Origin: Clostridiaceae bacterium
GTDB lineage: Bacteria > Bacillota > Clostridia > Saccharofermentanales > DTU023
Reading direction: 5' to 3'
Assembly (NCBI GenBank): GCA_012511185.1
Contig: JAAZGN010000058.1
Span: 1-7,425 of the forward strand
DNA length: 7,425 nt
The notes beneath the pieces were generated by a model. That model saw nothing but the letters and a program-made list of their open reading frames with translations, was not told where the DNA came from and searched no databases. The translations under genes were made by a program, and so were the position numbers. Of this stretch, positions 1 to 5,040 are shown one piece after another (the stretch's first letter is position 1; each line of letters opens with the position of its first letter).

Positions 1-849
1 GTACTGATACATGAGTGTGGCGGCTGTATGCCGCAACTTATGGGTTGAATAGCGTTCGGGATCCAGGCCGGCAGACAGTATGTATTTTTTGATGATATTC
101 TGGACTGCCCGTGGCGTTGCGCGCTTGCCGATCCTGGAAATGAAAAGGGCGTCCCTGTCATGACTGACCGGTGTGATACGGTCGGGCAGGTAATCTTTCA
201 TAGACTTGATACAGGCGCTGTTCAGATAGATGGTGCGTTCCTTGTTGCCTTTGCCGATGACCGTCAGTGTATCGCCGCGCCAGGAAGACAAATCAATGCC
301 ACACAACTCGGACAAGCGCAGGCCGCAGTTCAAAAAGAGAGTCAGGATACAGTAATCACGGGTCGAAAAGCGCGATTCATCTTTGGCCGCGGCGTTCAGC
401 AGCTCGCGGCTTTCCTCCAGTGAAAGATGGCGGGGCAATCTTTTTGCCTGCTTGGGCGACTCCAGGTTGGCCGCAATATTCTCTGAAAGGACGTGGGCTT
501 TGGAGGTCAGATAGTCAAAAAAGGTACGCAAGGACGATGTTCGCCGTGCCCGGGTTGACGGCGCTGTCTTCCTGGTGGCCGCCAGCCAGGTAATGTAGGC
601 GTATAAATCGGACAATTGAAGCGACCTTAAAAGAGAATCATCTACGATGGAAATATCGATGGCGTTCCAGCCCTCATCTTCCGGCTGCAGGTTTCGGTTG
701 TCGGCTATCAGGAAACGGAAGAAGAGGACCAGGTCATAGCGGTATTGGCGGACCGTGCCTTCCGAGCGCTCCAGGATTGCCTGGATGTAGCCCAGAAATT
801 CCTCCAAACGCGGGAAGGTATCGATGCTTTGATCCTTGCTAATGCTCAT
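1..849 (-). CDS. Xer-type tyrosine site-specific recombinase, C-terminus cut by window edge
   Basis: This gene encodes a tyrosine recombinase that cuts and rejoins DNA through a 3'-phosphotyrosine intermediate. XerC/XerD relatives resolve chromosome dimers; others integrate mobile DNA. The frame is open from ATG at 849 to the window edge, giving 283 residues, MSISKDQSID to MYQY. Residues about 12-125 form the SAM-like core-binding domain (EGTVRQYRYDL, then STRARRTSSLRTFFDYL). The catalytic domain begins near 140. Visible active-site residues are R178 in CGLRLSEL, K200 in IGKGNKER, and H270 with R273 in STHKLRHTAATLM. The second His/Trp, the nucleophilic Tyr and the GH-TTQIYTH-type end should lie about 25-40 residues beyond the window. 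The usual length is near 300, so most of the protein is here. No partner gene is seen; it is divergent from the asd remnant. Its size and lack of an added domain favour a chromosomal XerC/D-like enzyme over a phage integrase, but I cannot tell which paralogue it is. Confidence 0.93.
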   Translation of the reverse strand, partial: MSISKDQSIDTFPRLEEFLGYIQAILERSEGTVRQYRYDLVLFFRFLIADNRNLQPEDEGWNAIDISIVDDSLLRSLQLSDLYAYITWLAATRKTAPSTRARRTSSLRTFFDYLTSKAHVLSENIAANLESPKQAKRLPRHLSLEESRELLNAAAKDESRFSTRDYCILTLFLNCGLRLSELCGIDLSSWRGDTLTVIGKGNKERTIYLNSACIKSMKDYLPDRITPVSHDRDALFISRIGKRATPRAVQNIIKKYILSAGLDPERYSTHKLRHTAATLMYQY

Positions 850-859
850 TGTCTTTATC

Positions 860-888
860 TTATCACGCGCTTGTATAATTGATATACT
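860..888 (+). promoter_or_regulatory. Putative promoter of the asd remnant
   Basis: A -35-like TTATCA (860-865) and a -10-like TATACT (883-888) are separated by 17 bp, a sigma-A type arrangement with 4/6 and 5/6 matches. The predicted start lies near 895, and a near-perfect ribosome binding site AGGAGG (919-924) sits 8 nt before the ATG at 933. A second TATAAT (874-879) lacks a good -35 at normal spacing. A short inverted repeat, GTATA-ATTGA-TATAC (873-887), covers the -10 and could be an operator or chance. The same region must hold the promoter for the minus-strand recombinase, but I could not identify a convincing one. If active, this promoter now reads through the dead asd gene towards the Mur ligase at 1701. 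Confidence 0.45.
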
Positions 889-932
889 TGCGCTGTACGT
901 AGAACGGGGAACAGGGAGAGGAGGTCATCCGA

Positions 933-1700
933 ATGAAACAGTACGTGTCGGCATTCTGGGAGCGATGGGACTTAACGGCCAGCTTTTTACGGTTTTGCTA
1001 AAGGACCATCCCGGGTTCCAGGTCAAGGCCCTGATGGCTTCGGCACGTCCACGGGGGAAAAAAATTATGTCGATGCAGCAGGAGGCGCCCGATCTTGTCT
1101 TCAGCAGCATCGACGTGGAAAGAGACAAGCTGATCCGGCTGGAAGAAAAGATCGCAGGGGAGGGGATACCCGTGATTTTAAATAAGGTTGCGACGAGATG
1201 TCTACCAAATATTCTGATAATAGTACCTAAACTAATATTTAGTCATACTAACTGGATTTCAGCTCAGAGAACGGGTATTAGTCATACTAACTGGGTTTCA
1301 ACTCAGAGGAAAGGTATTAGTCATACTAACTGGATTTCAGCACGGCGAAAGAGGTTGAATACAAAAGGCGGTTTTATCGGCACCATACTCAATTGCTCAC
1401 TTCAAACTACGTTCCTGCCTTGACACCGCTTATGGAGTTTTGGATTGAGAAATTGCGGTCACGACCCGCCAGGCAGTTTCCAGCACAAGCAGGCGCCTAC
1501 CCGACTGGCCTGAAATGCAGGACAACATGATTCCTTTTATTGACGGCGAAGAAGAAAAAAGTGAAAATGAACCATTGAAAATCCAAGGTACCTGCCTTGA
1601 AAACAGGATCGTACCGGGAAAAAAAACCGGTGATTTCCGCTCAGTGCGTGCGCATTCCCGAGGAAATTGGCCATTTGGCTGCTGTTACGGAGACCAAACC
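933..1700 (+). pseudogene. asd: Decayed aspartate-semialdehyde dehydrogenase gene (asd remnant)
   Basis: Asd makes aspartate semialdehyde for the lysine/diaminopimelate, threonine and methionine pathways. The remnant is recognised piecewise in all three frames. After AGGAGG and ATG 933 (MK), a 1-nt loss moves to VRVGILGAMGLNGQ, the NADP-binding loop, with ALMASARPRGKK following. About 25 codons then appear to be missing before DLVFSSID and NKVATRCLPNILIIVP, compared with NNSA-R..PDVP.IIPE in the family. Three copies of a 13-residue segment follow, then RKRLNTKGGFI and NCSLQ, where the TGC at 1394-1396 is the catalytic Cys. Another 1-nt loss near 1406 leads to YVPALTPLMEF. A third near 1453 leads to AVTTRQAVS, LPDWPEMQDNMIPFI and DGEEEKSENEPLKI. 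A fourth shift near 1630 gives ISAQCVRIP and GHLAAVT. The last 80-100 family residues are absent. No in-frame nonsense codons were needed to explain it. The number of independent lesions argues against sequencing error. The intact 195-residue frame over 836-1423 is only part of this fossil. Confidence 0.88.
1241..1357 (+). repeat. 39-bp direct repeat, three tandem copies, inside the asd remnant
   Basis: Copies start at 1241, 1280 and 1319, so the period is exactly 39 bp or 13 codons. Each begins with the identical 15-mer AGTCATACTAACTGG. Copies 1 and 2 differ at about 5 of 39 positions; copy 3 diverges mainly in its last third, where it joins the unique sequence. In the asd frame each reads SHTNW(I/V)S(A/T)(Q/R)R plus three residues, and a functional Asd would have this segment once, just before RKRLxTKxGFI. 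I read it as an in-frame tandem triplication of coding sequence, not an insertion-sequence end or a CRISPR array. Confidence 0.85.
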
Positions 1701-3242
1701 ATGCGTTTATCCAATCTACTGACTGCTTTGTCTGACCGGGAGATTCTCTCCATGCCCAATGACCCCCTGATCCAGGGCGTAACCTGTGACTCGCGCCAGC
1801 TTGAGCAGGGCTTCGTTTTCGTTGCCATCCCCGGCGCCCTGACCGACGGCCACCTTTTCATTGATGAAGCCATCGCGAAAGGCGCTGCAGCCATCATAAC
1901 CGAACGGACCGCAGGCCTGGAAAAGATCCCGGAAATAAAGGTTCCGGTCGCCAGGCAGGCCCTGGCTGAACTGTCGCGCGTCTTTTACAGCTATCCGGAC
2001 AGGGAACTCTTTATGATCGGAGTGACGGCCACCAATGGCAAGACGACTACCACCTCGATGGTACAACATATCCTTGCAAGTCAGGGTGTCATGACATCGC
2101 AGATCGGGTCGGTTGCCTACAGTTATGGAAAGGAGAAAATCCCCTCATCCTTGACCACTCCGGAAAGCTCCGATCTCCATGCCATGCTGAGAGCACAAGT
2201 TGAGGCAGGTGTCCAGGTCGTGTCCATGGAAGTCTCGTCCATCGCAGAAGCGCAGTACCGTGTTTACGGGATCGAGTATGACGCGGTCGCCTTTTTGAAT
2301 ATTACTCCGGACCACATGCCGGACCACGGATCTTTTGAAGCCTACTATGAGGCCAAGGCCAGGCTGGTGCGCGATGTCGCCCCGGGGATCCCCGTAATAC
2401 TGAACCGGGATGAACCGGAGGTCTACAGACTCCACCATGAAAGCAAGGGTCAGGTGATCTCCATGGGGATTGGCAATCCCGACGCCCGGGTATCAGCGGA
2501 AAACCTGACCCTGCCCGGGGGAATCCCTCACTTTGACCTTGTGATCCGTTCCCCCTTGAAATGCAAGAAGGGATCCATCACGCCCGGCCGCTGGCCGGTC
2601 CGCCTGATCGTCCCTGGCCGCCATTCCGTTTACAATGCCATGACCGCCGTCATACTTGCCGGCTGTTACGGCGTGGATGTTTCTGACGCCATCCGGGCTC
2701 TTACAACCTTCATGGGCGTCGAGCGACGCCTGCAGATCATTTATCAAAACGACTTCACCATCATCGACGACCACATCAGTGATGAAGACAACACGCGCAA
2801 GATGCTGGAAGCGCTTGCAGTCATGACAGAGGGCAAAGCGGTCCGGATTGTCTACGCGGTCAGGGGCAACCGGGGAATCCAGGTCAACCGGGAAGTTGCC
2901 GGACAGTTCGCCCGGTACCGGGACAGGATCAACTGGCAGACCTTCATCGTGACAAGCAGTAAGGACACAGCAAGAAAGAGGGATCTTGTTTCAAGCCAGG
3001 AAAAAAATGCAGTCTTGGATGATCTGACACAAGCCGGCTATGAAATTTTGTACGAACCGAATCTGCATGATGCCATCCGCAGGATTTTGCCACTTGTTTC
3101 TGAAAATGAATTTCTGGTTCTGGCCGGCTCACACAATATGGACAAAGGGGCGCGCATTACCTTGAATCTTCTGGCTGCAGAAAGACCGCAGGAAGAGCGG
3201 GAAGATCTTTTGAAAATTTTGGAGGGAAGGGTGATGGGTTAG
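1701..3242 (+). CDS. MurE-like Mur ligase with atypical substrate motifs
   Basis: This encodes an ATP-dependent amide ligase of the Mur family, 513 residues, probably cytosolic. The start at 1701 (MRLSNLLTAL) has GGAG at 1689-1692, 8 nt upstream. An in-frame ATG at 1515 would add 62 residues of asd-derived sequence and is rejected. The N-terminal domain has GVTCDSRQLEQGFVFVAIPG (26-45). The central domain has P-loop GVTATNGKTTTT (107-118, K114), TTPES (152-156), MEVSS with E177, PDH with H205, and K219 in EAKARL, the expected carbamylated Lys. The C-terminal domain has PGRHSVYNA (N312; the first Asn of the usual pattern is Ser309), ERR near 342 and IIDD (D356). These support UDP-muramoyl substrate and ATP binding. 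However, the MurE DNPR motif is replaced by SSKDTARKRD (419-428), GKGHE by GSHNM (476-480), VDYAHTP by IDDHISD, and MEVSSHAL by MEVSSIAE. The added amino acid is therefore probably not bound as in DAP-type MurE. No cell-wall genes adjoin it; the organism's true murE is presumably elsewhere. The exact substrate is unknown. Confidence 0.9.
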   Translation: MRLSNLLTALSDREILSMPNDPLIQGVTCDSRQLEQGFVFVAIPGALTDGHLFIDEAIAKGAAAIITERTAGLEKIPEIKVPVARQALAELSRVFYSYPDRELFMIGVTATNGKTTTTSMVQHILASQGVMTSQIGSVAYSYGKEKIPSSLTTPESSDLHAMLRAQVEAGVQVVSMEVSSIAEAQYRVYGIEYDAVAFLNITPDHMPDHGSFEAYYEAKARLVRDVAPGIPVILNRDEPEVYRLHHESKGQVISMGIGNPDARVSAENLTLPGGIPHFDLVIRSPLKCKKGSITPGRWPVRLIVPGRHSVYNAMTAVILAGCYGVDVSDAIRALTTFMGVERRLQIIYQNDFTIIDDHISDEDNTRKMLEALAVMTEGKAVRIVYAVRGNRGIQVNREVAGQFARYRDRINWQTFIVTSSKDTARKRDLVSSQEKNAVLDDLTQAGYEILYEPNLHDAIRRILPLVSENEFLVLAGSHNMDKGARITLNLLAAERPQEEREDLLKILEGRVMG

Positions 3243-3255
3243 CTTTGACCCCTGC

Positions 3256-3295
3256 TATCGTACTTCGTAAAATATAAATTTTACGAAGTACGGTA
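3256..3295. other. Long perfect palindrome downstream of the Mur ligase
   Basis: Arms GTACTTCGTAAAAT (3260-3273) and ATTTTACGAAGTAC (3278-3291) are perfectly complementary over 14 bp around the 4-nt loop ATAA. Pairing can be extended outward to about 18 bp with one G-T pair (3256-3295). It begins 13 bp after the Mur ligase stop. The stem is AT-rich at its top and there is no clean T-run directly after it on either strand; only GTTTT follows a few bases later on plus. It could be a poor terminator, a protein-binding palindrome or a small repeat element. The structure is certain, the role is not. Confidence 0.8.
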
Positions 3296-3336
3296 TCGTT
3301 TTCCGGCTCAACGATTCCAAAACCGGGATTACCCGC

Positions 3337-3357
3337 AAAAAATGCTTTTTAAAAGCA
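3337..3357 (-). terminator. Possible weak intrinsic terminator for the small membrane-protein gene
   Basis: Read on the minus strand, TGCTTTTAAAAAGCA (3357-3343) can fold back on itself and is followed immediately by six T (3342-3337). It lies about 80 nt after the stop codon of the minus-strand gene ending at 3436. The stem is short and AT-rich with almost no loop, so real pairing would use fewer base pairs. It is called only for the combination of stem, T-run and position. Confidence 0.3.
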
Positions 3358-3398
3358 CAGGAATCAAAGGCTTCATGATTTCACCCTTTTTAAAAGCA
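3345..3398. repeat. 13-bp direct repeat in the intergenic region
   Basis: CTTTTTAAAAGCA occurs at 3345-3357 and again at 3386-3398, 41 bp apart. Both copies are flanked by unrelated sequence. The rest of the 3243-3435 gap has no coding sequence that I can support. The repeat could be the footprint of a small element or chance in AT-rich sequence. Confidence 0.55.
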
Positions 3399-3435
3399 TC
3401 CTAGTGCCATCAAAATCGCGACCAGTCCCCTTGTT

Positions 3436-3840
3436 TTACGGAAATTGCGTCGTTCTCTCTGTCGTGCCCGTCTGGCGTTGCTTTTTGTACAAGCTGTCTT
3501 CGCCGCTGATTTTTTTCCATTCATCGATATTGGTAAATGGGTTATAAATGGCAATTAGAATGACGAGAAAAATAATGATCATGAGGAAGGTCAGAATATT
3601 TCGGAGTGTACGCTGGTTGCGTTCCTGCTGGAACTTGCGGTTGATCTTGTCAACCGTTGTGTAGCCTTTGAGCCTGTAGATCCTGTGACCGGTTCGCGCA
3701 TCCTCCTTGATGCTTCCGCGGACAGGCTCGTAGTACCTGGTCAGAAAATTATCCTTGCGGTTCATCTGGCCCTTTGGTTTGGGTCGTTGGCCTGATGGTG
3801 TCATGCCCGGCCCTAAATTGTTGGAAGCTTGTTCCTGCAT
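3436..3840 (-). CDS. Small single-pass membrane protein divergent from lexA, unknown family
   Basis: I do not recognise a family. The protein has 134 residues from ATG 3840 (MQEQASNNLG). AGGAG lies 7 nt upstream of this ATG and only 4 nt from the adjacent ATG at 3843, so 3840 is preferred. A longer frame from 3972 would run through the lexA promoter and operators and is rejected. Residues 1-80 are hydrophilic and basic, with a Pro/Gly-rich start and GHRIYRLKGYTTVDKINRKF at 51-70. Residues about 81-99 (NILTFLMIIIFLVILIAIY) form one strong membrane helix. A 35-residue polar tail follows. Basic residues before the helix predict a cytoplasmic N-terminus and an outside tail. There is no signal peptidase site, LysM or other motif. 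It shares its upstream region with lexA, the position held in Bacillus by yneA, an SOS division inhibitor with one membrane helix. yneA has its helix at the N-terminus and a LysM domain, so homology is not shown. A role in SOS is inference from position. Confidence 0.75.
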   Translation of the reverse strand: MQEQASNNLGPGMTPSGQRPKPKGQMNRKDNFLTRYYEPVRGSIKEDARTGHRIYRLKGYTTVDKINRKFQQERNQRTLRNILTFLMIIIFLVILIAIYNPFTNIDEWKKISGEDSLYKKQRQTGTTERTTQFP

Positions 3841-3862
3841 CATTTCGCTCCTGATCCTGTCT

Positions 3863-3868
3863 ATTTTA
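3863..3868 (-). promoter_or_regulatory. Possible -10 element of the small membrane-protein gene
   Basis: On the minus strand, TAAAAT (3868-3863) lies about 23 bp before the ATG at 3840, within the longer TATGCTAAAAT. No good -35 is present at 16-18 bp, so the call is weak. If it is right, the transcript starts near 3856 with a short leader. The nearest LexA-like box is then about 45 bp upstream of the -10, an uncertain distance for direct repression. Confidence 0.3.
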
Positions 3869-3904
3869 GCATATGCTGTACAGAATCCAGCTTTTTCATC
3901 AGGC

Positions 3905-3933
3905 TTGATACTGAACAATTGTTTTGTTACTAT
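3905..3933 (+). promoter_or_regulatory. lexA promoter
   Basis: A -35 TTGATA (3905-3910) and a -10 TACTAT (3928-3933) are separated by 17 bp, matching sigma-A consensus at 5/6 and 4/6 positions. The predicted start is near 3940, leaving a leader of about 47 nt before the lexA ATG, with GGGGAGG just upstream of it. A LexA-like box fills most of the spacer and a second lies just after the predicted start, which fits autorepression. Confidence 0.6.
3913..3924. promoter_or_regulatory. LexA box 1 (SOS operator)
   Basis: GAACAATTGTTT matches the Gram-positive LexA operator core GAAC-N4-GTTC with one mismatch in the last base, and its centre AATT is symmetric. It lies between the -35 and -10 of the lexA promoter, where bound LexA would block RNA polymerase. 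Confidence 0.65.
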
Positions 3934-3942
3934 GTCTATACA

Positions 3943-3954
3943 GAAAGATTGTTC
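3943..3954. promoter_or_regulatory. LexA box 2 (SOS operator)
   Basis: GAAAGATTGTTC matches GAAC-N4-GTTC with one mismatch at the fourth base. It begins 30 bp after box 1, about three helical turns, so two LexA dimers could sit on the same face of the DNA. It falls directly downstream of the predicted lexA transcription start. It is less symmetric than box 1. Confidence 0.5.
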
Positions 3955-3986
3955 GCGCAAAACCCGCGGCAATCGGGGAGGTGATT

Positions 3987-4622
3987 ATGAAAGCTACATA
4001 TCCGTTTACCAGGGCCAATGTCGATCAGACACTGGACGCAGTCTACGAATACATTTGTAAATATATTCAGAAGCATTCCTATGCCCCCTCCGTGCGTGAC
4101 ATCGGACAAGGAGTCGGTTTGCGATCCACCTCGACGGTTTACAGCCATCTGAAGCGGCTGACCGCGGACGGCCGTATCGAGATGGATTCCGGGAAACGGC
4201 GTTCCATCCGTGTCCCCGCACTGGAAGCCGAGTTGGGGCAGCAGATTCCGCTTGTCGGGACGGTGACTGCCGGCAGACCGATCCTTGCAACTGAAAACGT
4301 CGAGCGGATGCTTCCTCTCCCCTTCCCGCTTCGTCCGGGAGCTGAATCGGTCTTTGCCTTGAGAATCGAAGGCGACAGCATGACGGGAGCTGCCATCCTT
4401 GACGGCGATATTGTTATTATCGAGAAGCAGAGCATGGCCAACGAGGGCGAGATTGTTGTCGCGCTTCTCGACGATGAAGCAACCGTCAAAACGCTGAGGC
4501 GCCATCCGGGAGGCCCGTATTACCTCCACCCGGAAAATGAGCGGTACGAAGATATCCCGCTCGACCGGGAGGGCACCATGATCCTCGGCGTGGTCCGGGG
4601 ACTGCTGCGGATGGACGTTTAA
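3987..4622 (+). CDS. lexA: LexA repressor, SOS regulator with self-cleaving peptidase
   Basis: LexA represses DNA-repair genes and cleaves itself when RecA filaments form on damaged DNA. The protein has 211 residues from ATG 3987, preceded by GGGGAGG. An in-frame ATG at 3924 lies inside the promoter and box 1 and is rejected. Residues 1-75 form the winged helix-turn-helix: YAPSVRDIGQGVGLRSTSTV (32-51), with SHLKRLTADGRI completing it. The cleavage site is A95-G96 in GTVTAGRPI. The S24-peptidase dyad is S131 in GDSM and K168 in EATVKTLRR, with LDGDIVII (138-145) between them. Length and all key residues are standard, so it should be functional. It is probably monocistronic and autoregulated through the two boxes upstream. 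Its stop codon abuts the hfq stop on the other strand. Confidence 0.97.
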   Translation: MKATYPFTRANVDQTLDAVYEYICKYIQKHSYAPSVRDIGQGVGLRSTSTVYSHLKRLTADGRIEMDSGKRRSIRVPALEAELGQQIPLVGTVTAGRPILATENVERMLPLPFPLRPGAESVFALRIEGDSMTGAAILDGDIVIIEKQSMANEGEIVVALLDDEATVKTLRRHPGGPYYLHPENERYEDIPLDREGTMILGVVRGLLRMDV

Positions 4623-4967
4623 TCAGTGCTGCCTGGCCGGTGGGTAGGAGACAACCCGTGGGTATTTCACACCCGTTCGCGGCGCCCGTCTGGCCTCGTT
4701 AAAGATCAGGTGCAGCTCTTCAAAGGGCTTGATACAGACGACGGAAGTTTTGTAGAGCAACTGCTGGGTCCCCCGCGACGCGACGACAATCGAATCGCGG
4801 TCAAAGCCGATGATCAATCCCTCGATGATGGTCTGGTCGAATAACTGGATGACGACATTGATTTTTTCCCGTCTGCAATGATTGAGAAATGTTTCCTGAA
4901 TCCGGATTGTCTGAGAAACTGAAGGCTTACTGACTTCTTTTACATCCTTTTGCTTGTATTGCTCCAT
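4623..4967 (-). CDS. hfq: Hfq-family RNA chaperone, divergent
   Basis: Hfq forms a hexameric Sm-like ring that binds small RNAs and A-rich or U-rich RNA. The protein has 114 residues from ATG 4967, with AGGAG placed 7 nt upstream; a longer frame from 5078 would run into miaA. Residues 1-19 are a polar extension. The Sm fold spans about 20-88: IRIQETFLNH (21-30), Sm1 VVIQLFDQTIIEGLIIGFDR (38-57), and Sm2 QQLLYKTSVVCIKP (68-81). GFD and QQL.YK match the family, but the hallmark YKHA reads YKTS (72-75), so the conserved His is Thr74. The C-terminal tail 89-114 is basic (EARRAPR, PPARQH). Identity rests on this fold plus position after miaA, as in many Bacillota. The gene follows miaA by 73 bp and is probably cotranscribed with mutL-miaA. 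No terminator fits before the abutting lexA end. Confidence 0.88.
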   Translation of the reverse strand: MEQYKQKDVKEVSKPSVSQTIRIQETFLNHCRREKINVVIQLFDQTIIEGLIIGFDRDSIVVASRGTQQLLYKTSVVCIKPFEELHLIFNEARRAPRTGVKYPRVVSYPPARQH

Positions 4968-5040
4968 GGCCGACTCCTTTTCTAGTCCAATGGGCTGAAT
5001 GCCATTACAGAATAAGGTGCCGGGAGGCCAGGATTTTCGT

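Noticed and set aside
925..1128. A small minus-strand open frame opposite asd
   Set aside because: It is a mirror of the Asd-coding strand, with no ribosome binding site and no recognisable motif.
1241..1357. Repeats as a CRISPR array or the multiple terminal repeats of an IS21-like element
   Set aside because: There are no unique spacers, copies are directly tandem and in frame, and the unit fits the Asd reading frame at the right place. No transposase gene is present.
836..1423. A 195-residue open frame with internal 13-residue repeats as a novel repeat protein
   Set aside because: Its blocks match Asd, its first 30 codons precede the asd ribosome binding site, and the conserved Asd sequence continues in other frames after 1406. 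It is a fragment of the pseudogene.
1515..1700. An in-frame N-terminal extension of the Mur ligase from ATG 1515
   Set aside because: The first part (IPFIDGEEEKSENEPLKI) is asd C-terminal sequence and the rest is asd read out of frame. GGAG plus ATG at 1701 starts a normal Mur N-terminal domain.
3841..3972. An upstream start at 3972 for the small membrane protein
   Set aside because: It would run through the lexA promoter and both LexA boxes, and it lacks a ribosome binding site. The AGGAG before 3840 is clear.
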